Positions 44,006 to 55,939 of a stretch of DNA of 64,000 bases are shown one piece after another (the first letter of the stretch is position 1; the number at the start of each line of letters is the position of its first letter). The stretch spans positions 1 through 64,000 of the forward strand of contig JBBAPK010000004.1 of the NCBI GenBank assembly GCA_040400875.1. Direction: 5' to 3'. Below the pieces are notes generated by a model. That model was not told the DNA's origin and searched no databases. It was given only the letters and a program-made list of their open reading frames with translations. The position numbers were made by a program, and so were the translations under genes. Source of the DNA: PBB1 sp040400875 (GTDB taxonomy: Bacteria; Pseudomonadota; Gammaproteobacteria; Burkholderiales; Burkholderiaceae_C).

Positions 44006-45191
44006 ATGGAGTCTTCCTTGCTGCCCGTCTCGCCTCCCGCAATCCTCGTACTCGCAGACGGCTCCCGCTTCATCGGCACTTCCATCGGCTCACCGGGCCA
44101 GACCTGTGGGGAGGTGGTCTTCAACACCTCGTTGACCGGCTATCAGGAAATCCTGACCGACCCGAGCTATCGCCGTCAGATCGTCACGCTGACCTACCCG
44201 CACATCGGCAGCTATGGCGTCAATCCAGAAGATGTTGAGTCTGATCGGATTCATGCTGCTGGTTTGATCATCAAGGACCTTCCCCTGAGGGCCTCGAACT
44301 TCCGGATGACCGAAACGCTGTCGCAGTATCTGCAGCGTGAGCGCACCGTGGCGATTGCCGACATTGACACCCGACGGTTGACGCGTTTGTTGCGCAGCAC
44401 AGGCGCGCAAAACGGCTGCATCCTCTCGTTGGGTTCTGACGAGGTGATAGGCGAAGCGCATTTCGAGGCCGCCTTGAATGCTGTGCGCTCAGCGCCCAGC
44501 ATGGCCGGTCTTGATCTGGCCAAGGTCGTCAGCAGCACCAGCAGCCACGTCTGGACCGAAACCGAATGGGCGCTTGGCGCAGGCCATGGCACGCAGGACG
44601 ACCCGACCTGGCATGTGGTTGCCTACGACTTTGGCGTCAAACGCAACATCCTGCGCATGCTGGCCAGTCGTGGCTGCAAGGTCACGGTGGTGCCTGCGCA
44701 AACAACCGCGCACGAAGTTCTGGGGATGAGCCCGGACGGTGTTTTTCTGAGCAACGGCCCCGGAGACCCCCAGCCTTGCGACTACGCCATCGAGGCCACG
44801 CGCACGCTGATCGAAACTGGCATCCCGGTGTTCGGGATTTGCCTCGGTCATCAGATCCTCGCGCTGGCTTCGGGCGCCAAGACCTTCAAGATGAAGTTCG
44901 GGCACCACGGCGCCAACCATCCTGTCAAGGACCTTGATACAGGCCGGGTGAGCATCACCAGCCAGAACCACGGATTTGCCGTAGATGAGACCACTTTGCC
45001 CCACAACTTGAGACCGACCCACGTGAGCTTGTTTGACGGCACCTTGCAGGGCTTGGCGCGCACCGACCGCCCGGCCTTTTGCTTTCAGGGCCACCCCGAA
45101 GCATCTCCGGGGCCGCAAGACATCGGCTACCTTTTCGACCGGTTCATTGCGCTGATGCACACGGCCCGCGCCGCCTCGACCGGAGGTGCAA

Positions 45192-45199
<8 letters not shown>
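44006..45199 (+). CDS. carA: Carbamoyl-phosphate synthase small subunit
   Basis: Glutamine amidotransferase subunit that feeds ammonia to CarB for arginine and pyrimidine synthesis, 397 aa. The N-terminal domain has SPGQTCGEVVFNTSLTGYQE. The class I amidotransferase nucleophile is in FGICLGHQ, and the His and Glu of the triad are in FQGHPEASPGP. It overlaps carB by 8 bases. The leader of about 250 bases is shared with the divergent yccA promoter; a TACAAT element at 43896-43901 is a possible -10. Confidence 0.97.
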
Positions 45200-48458
<3,259 letters not shown>

Positions 48459-48488
48459 ACTGGTTTGAGACTTGATTTTTGACATTTG

Positions 48489-48525
48489 GCCGCCGCTGAA
48501 GCTTTCTGCGGCGGCTTCATTTTTT
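48489..48525 (+). terminator. Terminator after carB
   Basis: GCCGCCGC (48489-48496) pairs with GCGGCGGC (48508-48515) across an 11-base loop, followed by TTCATTTTTT. It separates carAB from greA, although greA starts only 16 bases later, so partial read-through is possible. Confidence 0.8.
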
Positions 48526-48540
48526 CTCCGGGCGATCACC

Positions 48541-49017
48541 ATGCAAACCATTCCATTGACCAAGCGCGGAGCTGAAAAGCTCAAGGACGAACTTCAGCGT
48601 TTGAAGACGTCGGAGCGCCATGCCGTGATCCAAGCCATTGCTGAGGCCCGCGCCCAAGGCGATTTGTCCGAGAACGCCGAATACGAGGCCGCCAAGGACA
48701 AGCAAGGCTTCGTCGAGGGACGCATCCTGGAAATTGAGGGGAAGCTTGCAGCCGCCAAAGTGATCGATCCGTCCACCCTGGATGCCGAGGGCCGCGTGGT
48801 GTTCGGCTCCACCGTCGACCTCGAGGACGAGTCCAGCGGCGTCATGGTCACCTATCAAATCGTGGGTGACGATGAGGCCGATCTCAAGCTGGGTCTGGTC
48901 TCCATCAGCTCGCCCATCGCACGCGCGCTGATCAGCAAGGAAGTCGGTGACATTGCCGAGGTGCACGCGCCCGGCGGCGTCAAGAGTTACGAGGTCATGG
49001 CCGTGCGCTATTGCTGA
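48541..49017 (+). CDS. greA: Transcription elongation factor GreA
   Basis: Rescues backtracked RNA polymerase by stimulating transcript cleavage, 158 aa, normal length. The N-terminal coiled coil ends in the acidic tip GDLSENAEYEAAKDKQ, which enters the polymerase channel. The C-terminal FKBP-like domain has PIARALISKEVGD. The start is the ATG at 48541 (MQTIPLTKRG); the frame extends upstream through the carB terminator but that part is not coding. Confidence 0.97.
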   Translation: MQTIPLTKRGAEKLKDELQRLKTSERHAVIQAIAEARAQGDLSENAEYEAAKDKQGFVEGRILEIEGKLAAAKVIDPSTLDAEGRVVFGSTVDLEDESSGVMVTYQIVGDDEADLKLGLVSISSPIARALISKEVGDIAEVHAPGGVKSYEVMAVRYC

Positions 49018-49031
49018 TCGGCTGCCCGCTC

Positions 49032-49466
49032 ATGTTGCATCGAATTGCCGCGTGCCTGGCCGGTTTATGGGCTGGAGTGTTGCTGGGCGTGGGCTTGATC
49101 GGAGCGCCCGCGGGCTTCGCCGTAGCCCCTTCGGAAATCGCCGGTCGAAGCGCCGGGAGGATGTTCGCCATCGAGGCTTACGCCAGCCTGGCTGTCGCGG
49201 TACTGCTGCTGCTTGCGCTTCGCAACGTCAGGAGCTCGCGCCCATCAGGGATTCCGATTGACGTCAACATGTTGCTGGTTTTCGGCAGCTTGTTTTGCAC
49301 CATCGCCGGCTACTTCGTGCTGCAGCCCATGATTGCAGCGGCTAAAGCGGGCGAGGGCGCCTTGTCGTTCGCAGTCCTGCACGGGTTGGCCGCAGCCTTT
49401 TTTGCGGTTAAGGCGCTGTGTGTGGTGTGGCTCGCCTGGCGTTTGACCTCTGGCCCTAAGCCCTAA
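49032..49466 (+). CDS. DUF4149 family membrane protein
   Basis: Small inner-membrane protein of 144 aa with four hydrophobic helices (for example RIAACLAGLWAGVLLGVGLI and ASLAVAVLLLLAL). The pattern of a short cytoplasmic N-terminus, a Gly/Ala-rich first helix and a RSAGRMFAIEAYASL segment fits DUF4149, which often follows greA in Burkholderiales. It lies 14 bases after greA. Function unknown. Confidence 0.8.
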   Translation: MLHRIAACLAGLWAGVLLGVGLIGAPAGFAVAPSEIAGRSAGRMFAIEAYASLAVAVLLLLALRNVRSSRPSGIPIDVNMLLVFGSLFCTIAGYFVLQPMIAAAKAGEGALSFAVLHGLAAAFFAVKALCVVWLAWRLTSGPKP

Positions 49467-49515
49467 GGTATCGCGTCTGATTTTTCCTCGACTGCCCTTG
49501 GGTAAGTCAGGCAGT

Positions 49516-49989
49516 TCAGTCTGGCACCTTCCGTTTGACACTGACCACCCGCTTGCGGGCACGCTTGACCTCGCCGCCCGCGGCAAGACGTTCGTTGCCG
49601 AGAACCCTGATCTTCTTGACCTGAGGCCGGTGGTTACCACTTTTCGAGAACTTCAGCAGCTTGACCACCTTGGGACCCGGCATGCGATCTTCGCGCTCTT
49701 GCTTTTCCTTGGGCGGAATCGGGCGCCACAGCACCAGCAACTTGCCGATGTGCTGAATCGGTGCTGCGTTCAGTTCATCGGACAAAGATGCAAACATCGC
49801 TTCGCGCGAGACACGCTCGTCGCAAAAGACACGAATCTTGATCAGACCATGGGCGCTGAGTGCTGCGTCCGTTTCACGAACCACCGCAGGGGTCAGTCCG
49901 TCACCGCCTATCAGCACCACGGGATCCAGATGATGTGCGTCCGCACGTTTTTCTTTACGTTGATGGGAGGTGAGTTGAATTGCAGGCAT
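49516..49989 (-). CDS. yhbY: YhbY family RNA-binding protein (CRM domain)
   Basis: CRM-domain protein associated with pre-50S ribosomes, 157 aa. E. coli YhbY is about 97 aa, so this protein carries a basic C-terminal extension of about 60 residues. The domain occupies residues 1-97 (LTSHQRKEKRADAH, then VVLIGGDGLTPAVVRETDAAL and HGLIKIRVFCDERVSRE). The GxxG loop appears here as GGDG. The tail is Lys/Arg-rich. It is divergent from rlmE with 20 bases between starts, an arrangement also seen in E. coli. Confidence 0.93.
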   Translation of the reverse strand: MPAIQLTSHQRKEKRADAHHLDPVVLIGGDGLTPAVVRETDAALSAHGLIKIRVFCDERVSREAMFASLSDELNAAPIQHIGKLLVLWRPIPPKEKQEREDRMPGPKVVKLLKFSKSGNHRPQVKKIRVLGNERLAAGGEVKRARKRVVSVKRKVPD

Positions 49990-50009
49990 CAACCTATTAT
50001 CGGCTCAGC

Positions 50010-50702
50010 ATGAAGGTCAAATCCAAAAGCAAGAAGATCAACAAGGCTTGGCTGCTCGATCACCTGAACGACACCTACGTCAAGCTGGCGAAGAAAGAAG
50101 GGTTTCGAGCCCGCGCTGCGTACAAGTTGAAAGAAATCGACAAGACGCTGGGCCTTTTCAAGCCTGGTCAAGTGGTTGTCGATCTGGGTGCTGCGCCAGG
50201 CGCCTGGAGCCAATACGTGCGGCGTCGTCTTTCAATGAAGGAGTCAAACGTGGCGGGCGCTGGCATGGCGCCGCTCAACGGCACCATCATCGCCCTCGAT
50301 GTCCTCGATTTCGAGCCCATCGACGGTGTGGTTTTCATTCAGGGTGACTTCCGTGATGAAGAAGTGCTTCAGCGGCTAGAGCTGGCCATCACTGGGCGGT
50401 CTGTCGACGTGGTGGTCTCCGACCTGGCGCCCAATCTCTCAGGCATAGCCAGTTCGGATTCCGCCCGAGTGGAGCATCTGGTTGAACTCGCGGTCGAGTT
50501 CTCCACGCGACACCTGGTCGACAACGGAACCTTGGTATGCAAGGTTTTTCATGGTGGCAATTACAGCCAGCTCGTGGAACTTCTGAAAGCGAATTTCCGT
50601 TCGGTCAGGCCCATCAAGCCCAAAGCGTCAAGAGACAAGTCGTCAGAAACTTTTCTTGTCGCTGCGGGTCTCAAGTCGACAAGCAAGTCTGCCGACAGAT
50701 GA
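50010..50702 (+). CDS. rlmE: 23S rRNA 2'-O-ribose U2552 methyltransferase
   Basis: SAM-dependent heat-shock rRNA methyltransferase (FtsJ/RrmJ), 230 aa. SAM motif VVDLGAAPGAWSQY is present. The K-D-K-E catalytic residues are suggested by YKLKEID, VSDLAPNLSG, and LVCKVFHGG. The ATG at 50010 gives the typical basic start KVKSKSKKINKAWL. ftsH follows 150 bases downstream with its own candidate promoter. Confidence 0.95.
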   Translation: MKVKSKSKKINKAWLLDHLNDTYVKLAKKEGFRARAAYKLKEIDKTLGLFKPGQVVVDLGAAPGAWSQYVRRRLSMKESNVAGAGMAPLNGTIIALDVLDFEPIDGVVFIQGDFRDEEVLQRLELAITGRSVDVVVSDLAPNLSGIASSDSARVEHLVELAVEFSTRHLVDNGTLVCKVFHGGNYSQLVELLKANFRSVRPIKPKASRDKSSETFLVAAGLKSTSKSADR

Positions 50703-50763
50703 CCTGTTGTGATTGACCCTTCTGCAGGCGCTGTGGCTTTGCCGTCACGGCAGCTTTGGCGGG

Positions 50764-50792
50764 CTTGACTCGCATAAACTCGGTCCTATGTT
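50764..50792 (+). promoter_or_regulatory. Candidate heat-shock promoter upstream of ftsH
   Basis: CTTGACT at 50764-50770 and CCTATGTT at 50785-50792 lie 14 bases apart, resembling the sigma-32 pattern (CTTGAA ... CCCCATNT). The same bases can be read as a sigma-70 pair, TTGACT and TATGTT at 16-base spacing. It would start ftsH transcription about 50-60 bases before the GTG start codon. Confidence 0.4.
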
Positions 50793-50852
50793 GGAGTTGC
50801 GTGTGCTGTCTCTCTTCGCGCAATCTTGTACGCTTAAAAAATTGGAGCTGCG

Positions 50853-52754
50853 GTGAACAATCAATGGTTCTCAAAGGTGGCTGTTTGGCTCGTGATCGCC
50901 CTCGTGCTGTTCACGGTTTTCAAGCAATTTGATCGCAGCTCGTCATCGGGCGGCCAGATCGGGTATTCGGACTTTCTGGAAGAGGTCCGAAATAAGAGGG
51001 TCAAGGCCGTCACTTTGCAGGAAGGCCCCTCGGGCACCGAGATCATCGCCACTACCACCGACGACAAGCGCTTGCGCAGTACGGCCACTTACCTTGATCG
51101 TGGTTTGGTTGGCGACCTGATCAACAACGGCGTGAAGTTCGATGTGAAGCCGCGTGAAGAACCATCGCTGCTCATGAACATCCTGGTGTCTTGGGGCCCG
51201 ATGCTTCTCCTGATCGGCGTGTGGATTTATTTCATGCGGCAGATGCAAGGCGGGGGCAAGGGAGGCGCTTTCAGCTTTGGAAAATCGAAGGCTCGCATGC
51301 TGGATGAGGCGAACAACACGACCACATTCGCCGACGTGGCAGGCTGTGACGAAGCCAAGGAAGAGGTCAAGGAACTGGTCGATTTCTTGAAGGATCCCCA
51401 GCGCTTTCAAAAACTCGGTGGCCGTATCCCTCGCGGTGTTTTGTTGGTGGGGCCTCCGGGGACTGGCAAGACGCTGCTGGCCAAGGCCATCGCGGGCGAG
51501 GCCAAGGTGCCTTTCTTCAGCATTTCAGGGTCTGACTTCGTCGAGATGTTTGTCGGCGTCGGTGCCGCCCGCGTGCGCGACATGTTTGAACAAGCCAAGA
51601 AGAGCGCCCCTTGCATCATCTTTGTGGATGAGATTGACGCCGTTGGACGCCACCGTGGAGCGGGCCTGGGTGGCGGAAACGATGAGCGTGAGCAGACACT
51701 GAACCAGATGCTGGTCGAGATGGACGGCTTCGAGACCAATTTGGGCGTCATCGTGATGGCGGCGACCAATCGGCCTGACATCCTTGACCCGGCACTGTTG
51801 CGTCCGGGCCGCTTCGATCGTCAGGTCTATGTGACGTTGCCTGATGTGCGTGGACGCGAGCAGATTCTTAACGTGCACATGCGTAAGGTGCCCGTGGGGC
51901 AAGACATCCGTGCTGACATCCTCGCTCGTGGCACACCGGGATTTTCCGGCGCTGATCTCGCCAATCTGGTCAACGAAGCTGCCCTTTTCGCTGCGCGCCG
52001 GGCTGGTCGCGTCGTGGAAATGGTCGACTTCGAAAAGGCCAAGGACAAGATCATGATGGGCCCCGAGCGCAAGTCGATGATCATGCCCGAGGAGGAGCGT
52101 AAAAACACCGCTTATCACGAGTCCGGGCATACCTTGGTGGCCAAACTGATGCCTAAGACCGATCCCGTGCACAAGGTGACTGTCATCCCACGCGGTCGGG
52201 CTTTGGGTGTGACCATGCAACTGCCTGAAGGCGACCGTTACAGCCTCGACAAGGAGCGGATGCTTTCAACCATATCCGTCCTGTTCGGAGGCCGCATCGC
52301 TGAAGAGGTGTTCATGCACCAGATGACCACGGGTGCCAGCAATGACTTCGAGCGGGCCACGCAAATCGCGCGGGACATGGTCACTCGCTACGGTATGTCC
52401 GATGAGTTGGGTCCAATGGTTTATGCCGAGAACGAGGGCGAGGTTTTTCTGGGCCGCTCCGTGACGAAACAAGTCAATGTGTCTGAGCAGACGATGCAAA
52501 AGGTCGACGGGGTCATCCGCCGCATCATCGATGAGCAGTACGCCATTGCGCGCAAGCACATTGAAGAAAACCACGACAAGATGCATGCCTTGGCCAAGGC
52601 CCTGCTGGAGTGGGAAACCATCGACAGTGAGCAGATCGATGACATCATGAAGGGCGACCCCCCTCGTGCACCGAAAGACTGGACATCGTCGTCGAGCAAG
52701 CCCAACGGCCCATCGGCTCCGGTGTCCACTGACGGAGCGCCCGCAGTCGCATGA
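50853..52754 (+). CDS. ftsH: ATP-dependent zinc metalloprotease FtsH
   Basis: Membrane-anchored AAA+ protease for quality control and regulated turnover, 633 aa. Two transmembrane helices (residues about 8-24 and 104-126) flank a periplasmic domain. Walker A GPPGTGKT begins at Gly200; Walker B is IIFVDEID, and the SRH contains ATNRPDILDPALLRPGRFDRQ. The zinc motif HESGH is at 422-426. The start is a GTG at 50853 with GGAG upstream. A TTCG-loop terminator follows. Confidence 0.98.
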   Translation: MNNQWFSKVAVWLVIALVLFTVFKQFDRSSSSGGQIGYSDFLEEVRNKRVKAVTLQEGPSGTEIIATTTDDKRLRSTATYLDRGLVGDLINNGVKFDVKPREEPSLLMNILVSWGPMLLLIGVWIYFMRQMQGGGKGGAFSFGKSKARMLDEANNTTTFADVAGCDEAKEEVKELVDFLKDPQRFQKLGGRIPRGVLLVGPPGTGKTLLAKAIAGEAKVPFFSISGSDFVEMFVGVGAARVRDMFEQAKKSAPCIIFVDEIDAVGRHRGAGLGGGNDEREQTLNQMLVEMDGFETNLGVIVMAATNRPDILDPALLRPGRFDRQVYVTLPDVRGREQILNVHMRKVPVGQDIRADILARGTPGFSGADLANLVNEAALFAARRAGRVVEMVDFEKAKDKIMMGPERKSMIMPEEERKNTAYHESGHTLVAKLMPKTDPVHKVTVIPRGRALGVTMQLPEGDRYSLDKERMLSTISVLFGGRIAEEVFMHQMTTGASNDFERATQIARDMVTRYGMSDELGPMVYAENEGEVFLGRSVTKQVNVSEQTMQKVDGVIRRIIDEQYAIARKHIEENHDKMHALAKALLEWETIDSEQIDDIMKGDPPRAPKDWTSSSSKPNGPSAPVSTDGAPAVA

Positions 52755-52776
52755 AGTGATCGGTGACGAATTTTCA

Positions 52777-52798
52777 CGGGGCTTCGGCCCCGTTTTTA
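52777..52798 (+). terminator. Terminator after ftsH
   Basis: ACGGGGC (52777-52783), TTCG tetraloop, GCCCCGT (52788-52794), then TTTTAA. A compact, strong intrinsic terminator between ftsH and folP. Confidence 0.88.
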
Positions 52799-52830
52799 AT
52801 TTGATCGGCAATCTGTCCACACGGCATCGC

Positions 52831-53688
52831 ATGTTCTGGCAGACGACAAATCACCGCATCGATCTGACGATGCCCAAGGTCATGGGTATCGTGAACGTCA
52901 CGCCCGACTCGTTTTCGGATGGCGGATCGTTTGGAGGGCCCCGGTCGGCGATCGACCACTGCCGGCGCTTGATAGACGAAGGCGCAGACATTCTCGATAT
53001 CGGAGGCGAATCCAGCCGCCCCGGTGCCGTGTCGATTTCCCTGCAGGAAGAACGATGTCGGGTGCTCCCGGTGCTCGAGGCTGCACTTGCCTGGGGGCAT
53101 CCGGTTTCGCTGGACACGACCAAACCCGACCTCATGTCGGAAGCCCTTGCGATGGGTATCGACATCGTCAATGACATCAGCGCGTTTCGCTCGCCCGAAG
53201 CCTTGCGAGTTGCTGTCGGCCATCCGAACTGTGGCTTGTGCCTGATGCACATGAGAGGCAAGCCTGAAACGATGCAGTCCCTGACGGCATACAACGACGT
53301 GATGGCCGAGGTGGGTGCCGAGTTGTCTTTGCGGGCCAAAGCGTTGCTGTCAGAAGGGGTTCATTCAGAGCGCATCGTGATCGATCCGGGCATTGGCTTT
53401 GGGAAGACCGCTTCGCAAAACATCGACTTGCTGCGTCGCCAGCGAGAGCTTTTGTCTATGGGTTTCCCGCTGTTGACGGGTTGGTCCCGAAAATCGACGC
53501 TGGGCGTGGTCACGGGGCGCGACGTGCACGATCGTTTGGCCGCCAGTCTGGCGGCTGCCATGGTTTCAGTTCTCAACGGCGCCAGCATCGTGCGCGTTCA
53601 TGATGTGGGCGCCACAGTCGATGCCCTGAAAGTCTTGTTGGCAACGGGTCTGCCTGTGTCTGCCCCAACCCCTTTTGAAGGTCATTGA
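52831..53688 (+). CDS. folP: Dihydropteroate synthase
   Basis: Condenses 4-aminobenzoate with dihydropterin pyrophosphate in folate synthesis, 285 aa. The signatures MGIVNVTPDSFSDGG and DILDIGGESSRPGA are near the N-terminus, and LTGWSRKSTLG forms the sulfonamide-site loop region. The ATG at 52831 is the first after the ftsH terminator; the frame is open further upstream, but that overlaps ftsH. glmM follows after 3 bases, so the two are cotranscribed. Confidence 0.96.
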   Translation: MFWQTTNHRIDLTMPKVMGIVNVTPDSFSDGGSFGGPRSAIDHCRRLIDEGADILDIGGESSRPGAVSISLQEERCRVLPVLEAALAWGHPVSLDTTKPDLMSEALAMGIDIVNDISAFRSPEALRVAVGHPNCGLCLMHMRGKPETMQSLTAYNDVMAEVGAELSLRAKALLSEGVHSERIVIDPGIGFGKTASQNIDLLRRQRELLSMGFPLLTGWSRKSTLGVVTGRDVHDRLAASLAAAMVSVLNGASIVRVHDVGATVDALKVLLATGLPVSAPTPFEGH

Positions 53689-53691
53689 TTC

Positions 53692-55032
53692 ATGAGCAGA
53701 GCGCTTTTTGGTACCGACGGCATCCGGGGTACGGTGGGCCAAAGCCCGATCACGCCGGACCTCATGCTGCGTCTCGGTCATTCGGTCGGTCGCGTGCTGA
53801 AGGCCAGCGCGTCGAAGCCAACCGTGCTGATTGGCAAGGACACGCGAATTTCCGGCTACATGATCGAGTCCGCATTGGAGGCCGGATTTGCGTCTGCGGG
53901 CGTCGATGTTCTCTTGACAGGCCCGCTGCCGACGCCGGGTGTGGCCTATCTGACGCGCGCGCTGCGTCTGAGCCTGGGGGTGGTCATCAGTGCGTCGCAC
54001 AACCCCTTTTGCGACAACGGCATCAAATTCTTCTCGGCATCTGGTGAAAAACTCAGCGATGGCTGGGAGTCGAGCGTCGAGGCGATGCTCGCTCAGGAGC
54101 CTCACTGGGTCGATTCGGCAGCCCTCGGCAAGGCTCGAAGGTTGGACGACGCACGCGGACGCTACATCGAATTTTGCAAGGGCACCTTCGGTGGTGACAT
54201 CTCACTTCGGGGGATGAAGATCGTCGTCGACGCAGCGCATGGGGCGGCTTACCAGGTGGCACCCGAGGTCTTTCATGAACTCGGCGCTGAGGTGCTTGCG
54301 ATTGGCTGCAGTCCCGACGGGTACAACATCAATGCTGGATTCGGAGCCACTGACCCGTCTGCGCTGGTCAAGGCCGTGATGGACAGCGGCGCCGACTATG
54401 GTATCGCGCTGGATGGCGACGCCGATCGTTTGCAACTGGTCGATGCGGCCGGCCGTTTGTTCAATGGCGACGAGTTGTTGTACGTGCTTGTCGCCGATCG
54501 CCTTGCTCAGGGGCAGGTCGTCGCTGGCGCAGTCGGCACCTTGATGACCAACCTTGCTGTCGAGCTGGCGCTCAAAGGAAAGGGCGTGGACTTCGCTCGG
54601 GCACGGGTTGGCGATCGCTACGTCCTTGAAGAGTTGAGTGCCCGTGGATGGGTCTTGGGGGGCGAGGGCTCAGGGCACCTGCTGGTGCTGGACCGGCACT
54701 CGACAGGCGACGGGATCATCAGTGCGCTGCAGGTTTTACAGGCTGTCATCCGGAGCGGAAAGTCGCTCGCAGATCAACTCGAAGGCGTCCGGTTGTTTCC
54801 TCAGTCACTGATCAACGTTCAGTTGCGCCACGGATTCGAGTGGCGCACTCATGAAGCGTTTCAGGAGACCCTGAGAAGTGTTGAGAGTGAACTGGGAAAC
54901 TCTGGGCGAGTGCTCGTTCGACCGTCAGGTACGGAGCCTGTCCTGCGCGTGATGGTCGAGACCCACGACCCTTCAACCGCCAAACGACTAACGCAAAGCC
55001 TTGCCGACGCCGCTGGCAAGGCTGCCCGATAA
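53692..55032 (+). CDS. glmM: Phosphoglucosamine mutase
   Basis: Interconverts glucosamine-6-phosphate and glucosamine-1-phosphate for peptidoglycan and LPS precursors, 446 aa. The phosphoserine is Ser102 in VISASHNPF, and the metal-binding loop DGDADR follows at about 242-247. The C-terminal phosphate-binding RPSGTEPVLRVMVE closes the fold. It starts 3 bases after folP, as in many proteobacteria. In related genomes pst genes follow directly. Confidence 0.98.
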   Translation: MSRALFGTDGIRGTVGQSPITPDLMLRLGHSVGRVLKASASKPTVLIGKDTRISGYMIESALEAGFASAGVDVLLTGPLPTPGVAYLTRALRLSLGVVISASHNPFCDNGIKFFSASGEKLSDGWESSVEAMLAQEPHWVDSAALGKARRLDDARGRYIEFCKGTFGGDISLRGMKIVVDAAHGAAYQVAPEVFHELGAEVLAIGCSPDGYNINAGFGATDPSALVKAVMDSGADYGIALDGDADRLQLVDAAGRLFNGDELLYVLVADRLAQGQVVAGAVGTLMTNLAVELALKGKGVDFARARVGDRYVLEELSARGWVLGGEGSGHLLVLDRHSTGDGIISALQVLQAVIRSGKSLADQLEGVRLFPQSLINVQLRHGFEWRTHEAFQETLRSVESELGNSGRVLVRPSGTEPVLRVMVETHDPSTAKRLTQSLADAAGKAAR

Positions 55033-55073
55033 GTCAAGCCAGGCCGTGGCGAACATCTGACCCGTGGGGCGGC

Positions 55074-55559
55074 TTACTTCTTGGTCGGTGGAACGAGCAC
55101 ACGGTCGATGATCTGCACCACACCGTTGCTCGCCTCTACATCGGCAACAGTCACCATCGACTCGCCCACGGTGACGTAAGGTCCTGCCCTGTAGATCTCC
55201 ACGGAAGCGCCTTGGACGGTTTTGTTCGGACCTTCCTTGAACTGCGTGGTTTCGATCTTTCCCTGCAGCACGTGGTAACTCATCAGTGAAATGAGCGCGG
55301 CACGGTCCTTGGCCAAGCCATCCAAGGTCTTGGCTGGCACAGCCTTGAATGCGTCGTTCGTCGGAGCGAAGAGGGTGTACGGCCCTGTCTCCTTCAGAGT
55401 CTCGGTGAGACCCGCGTCATTGATGAGCTTCTTCAGCGTCGACAATTGGGGGTAATCGGCGACCGTTTCCGAGATGGTTTTTGGCGCAGGCGGCGTGGCG
55501 CAGCCGGCAATGCTCAATGCTGCGATGCCCGCGATAACTCGCAATTTCCGAATCAACAT
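55074..55559 (-). CDS. Fasciclin-domain lipoprotein
   Basis: Secreted, lipid-anchored protein of 161 aa. The signal peptide ends in the lipobox IAGC at about residue 20. A single FAS1 domain covers the rest, with box H1 TLFAPTNDAFKAVP, the central YH-type motif SYHVLQGK and box H2 GVVQIIDRVLVPP. FAS1 domains usually mediate adhesion or ligand binding in the envelope. The gene is convergent with glmM and divergent from pstC. PhoB-box-like repeats precede it on its own strand, which suggests phosphate control. The ATG at 55559 starts the signal peptide; upstream codons in frame would add a non-signal extension. Confidence 0.9.
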   Translation of the reverse strand: MLIRKLRVIAGIAALSIAGCATPPAPKTISETVADYPQLSTLKKLINDAGLTETLKETGPYTLFAPTNDAFKAVPAKTLDGLAKDRAALISLMSYHVLQGKIETTQFKEGPNKTVQGASVEIYRAGPYVTVGESMVTVADVEASNGVVQIIDRVLVPPTKK

Positions 55560-55631
55560 TTGGGTTTCCGAGAGACAGTCTGAAGGGGCTTGCACCCACA
55601 CCATGACGAAAACTCAGGTTAGCGGCGCTCC

Positions 55632-55660
55632 ATGACAAGCGGGTGAACGCCTAATGACAA
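55632..55660 (-). promoter_or_regulatory. Candidate PhoB box for the fasciclin gene
   Basis: On the minus strand TTGTCAT occurs at 55660-55654 and again at 55638-55632, exactly 22 bp apart. A weaker unit (CGTTCAC, 55649-55643) sits in the middle at the 11-bp phase. The PhoB consensus is CTGTCAT repeated every 11 bp. A -10-like TAACCT (55621-55616) lies 10 bases downstream, the same distance as on the pst side. The fasciclin start codon is about 73 bases beyond the last repeat. Confidence 0.45.
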
Positions 55661-55690
55661 CGTTAATGATGAAAAGCCTTGCGAGCCAGA

Positions 55691-55746
55691 CTGTCGCCGT
55701 TGCTTCATGGGCTTGTCATGGAATTGACATGAGTGGGGGCTACATT
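55691..55746 (+). promoter_or_regulatory. PhoB box array and promoter of the pst operon
   Basis: Four heptamers occur at an 11-bp period: CTGTCGC (55691), GCTTCAT (55702), TTGTCAT (55713) and TTGACAT (55724). The last two form a good Pho box against the CTGTCAT consensus. A -10-like TACATT (55741-55746) follows 10 bases later, the spacing seen in PhoB-activated promoters where the box replaces the -35. This predicts a leader of about 185 bases before the pstC GTG. Confidence 0.7.
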
Positions 55747-55939
55747 GAAACGGGACGCAAGGCTGGCGGGGCATGCGCCAACGCTGTCACCTGACGAGAC
55801 CAGGCCGTTGTACTCAAGGGTGTTGAGGCTTCGAGCGTGACCTAAGCCATGAGAGTCGTCACCGAATCCGGTGGATAAGCGGCGATCCTTTTATTTCATT
55901 TTTGGGGCCGTCGGGTGGCCATGATGCTTAGGGGGAACT

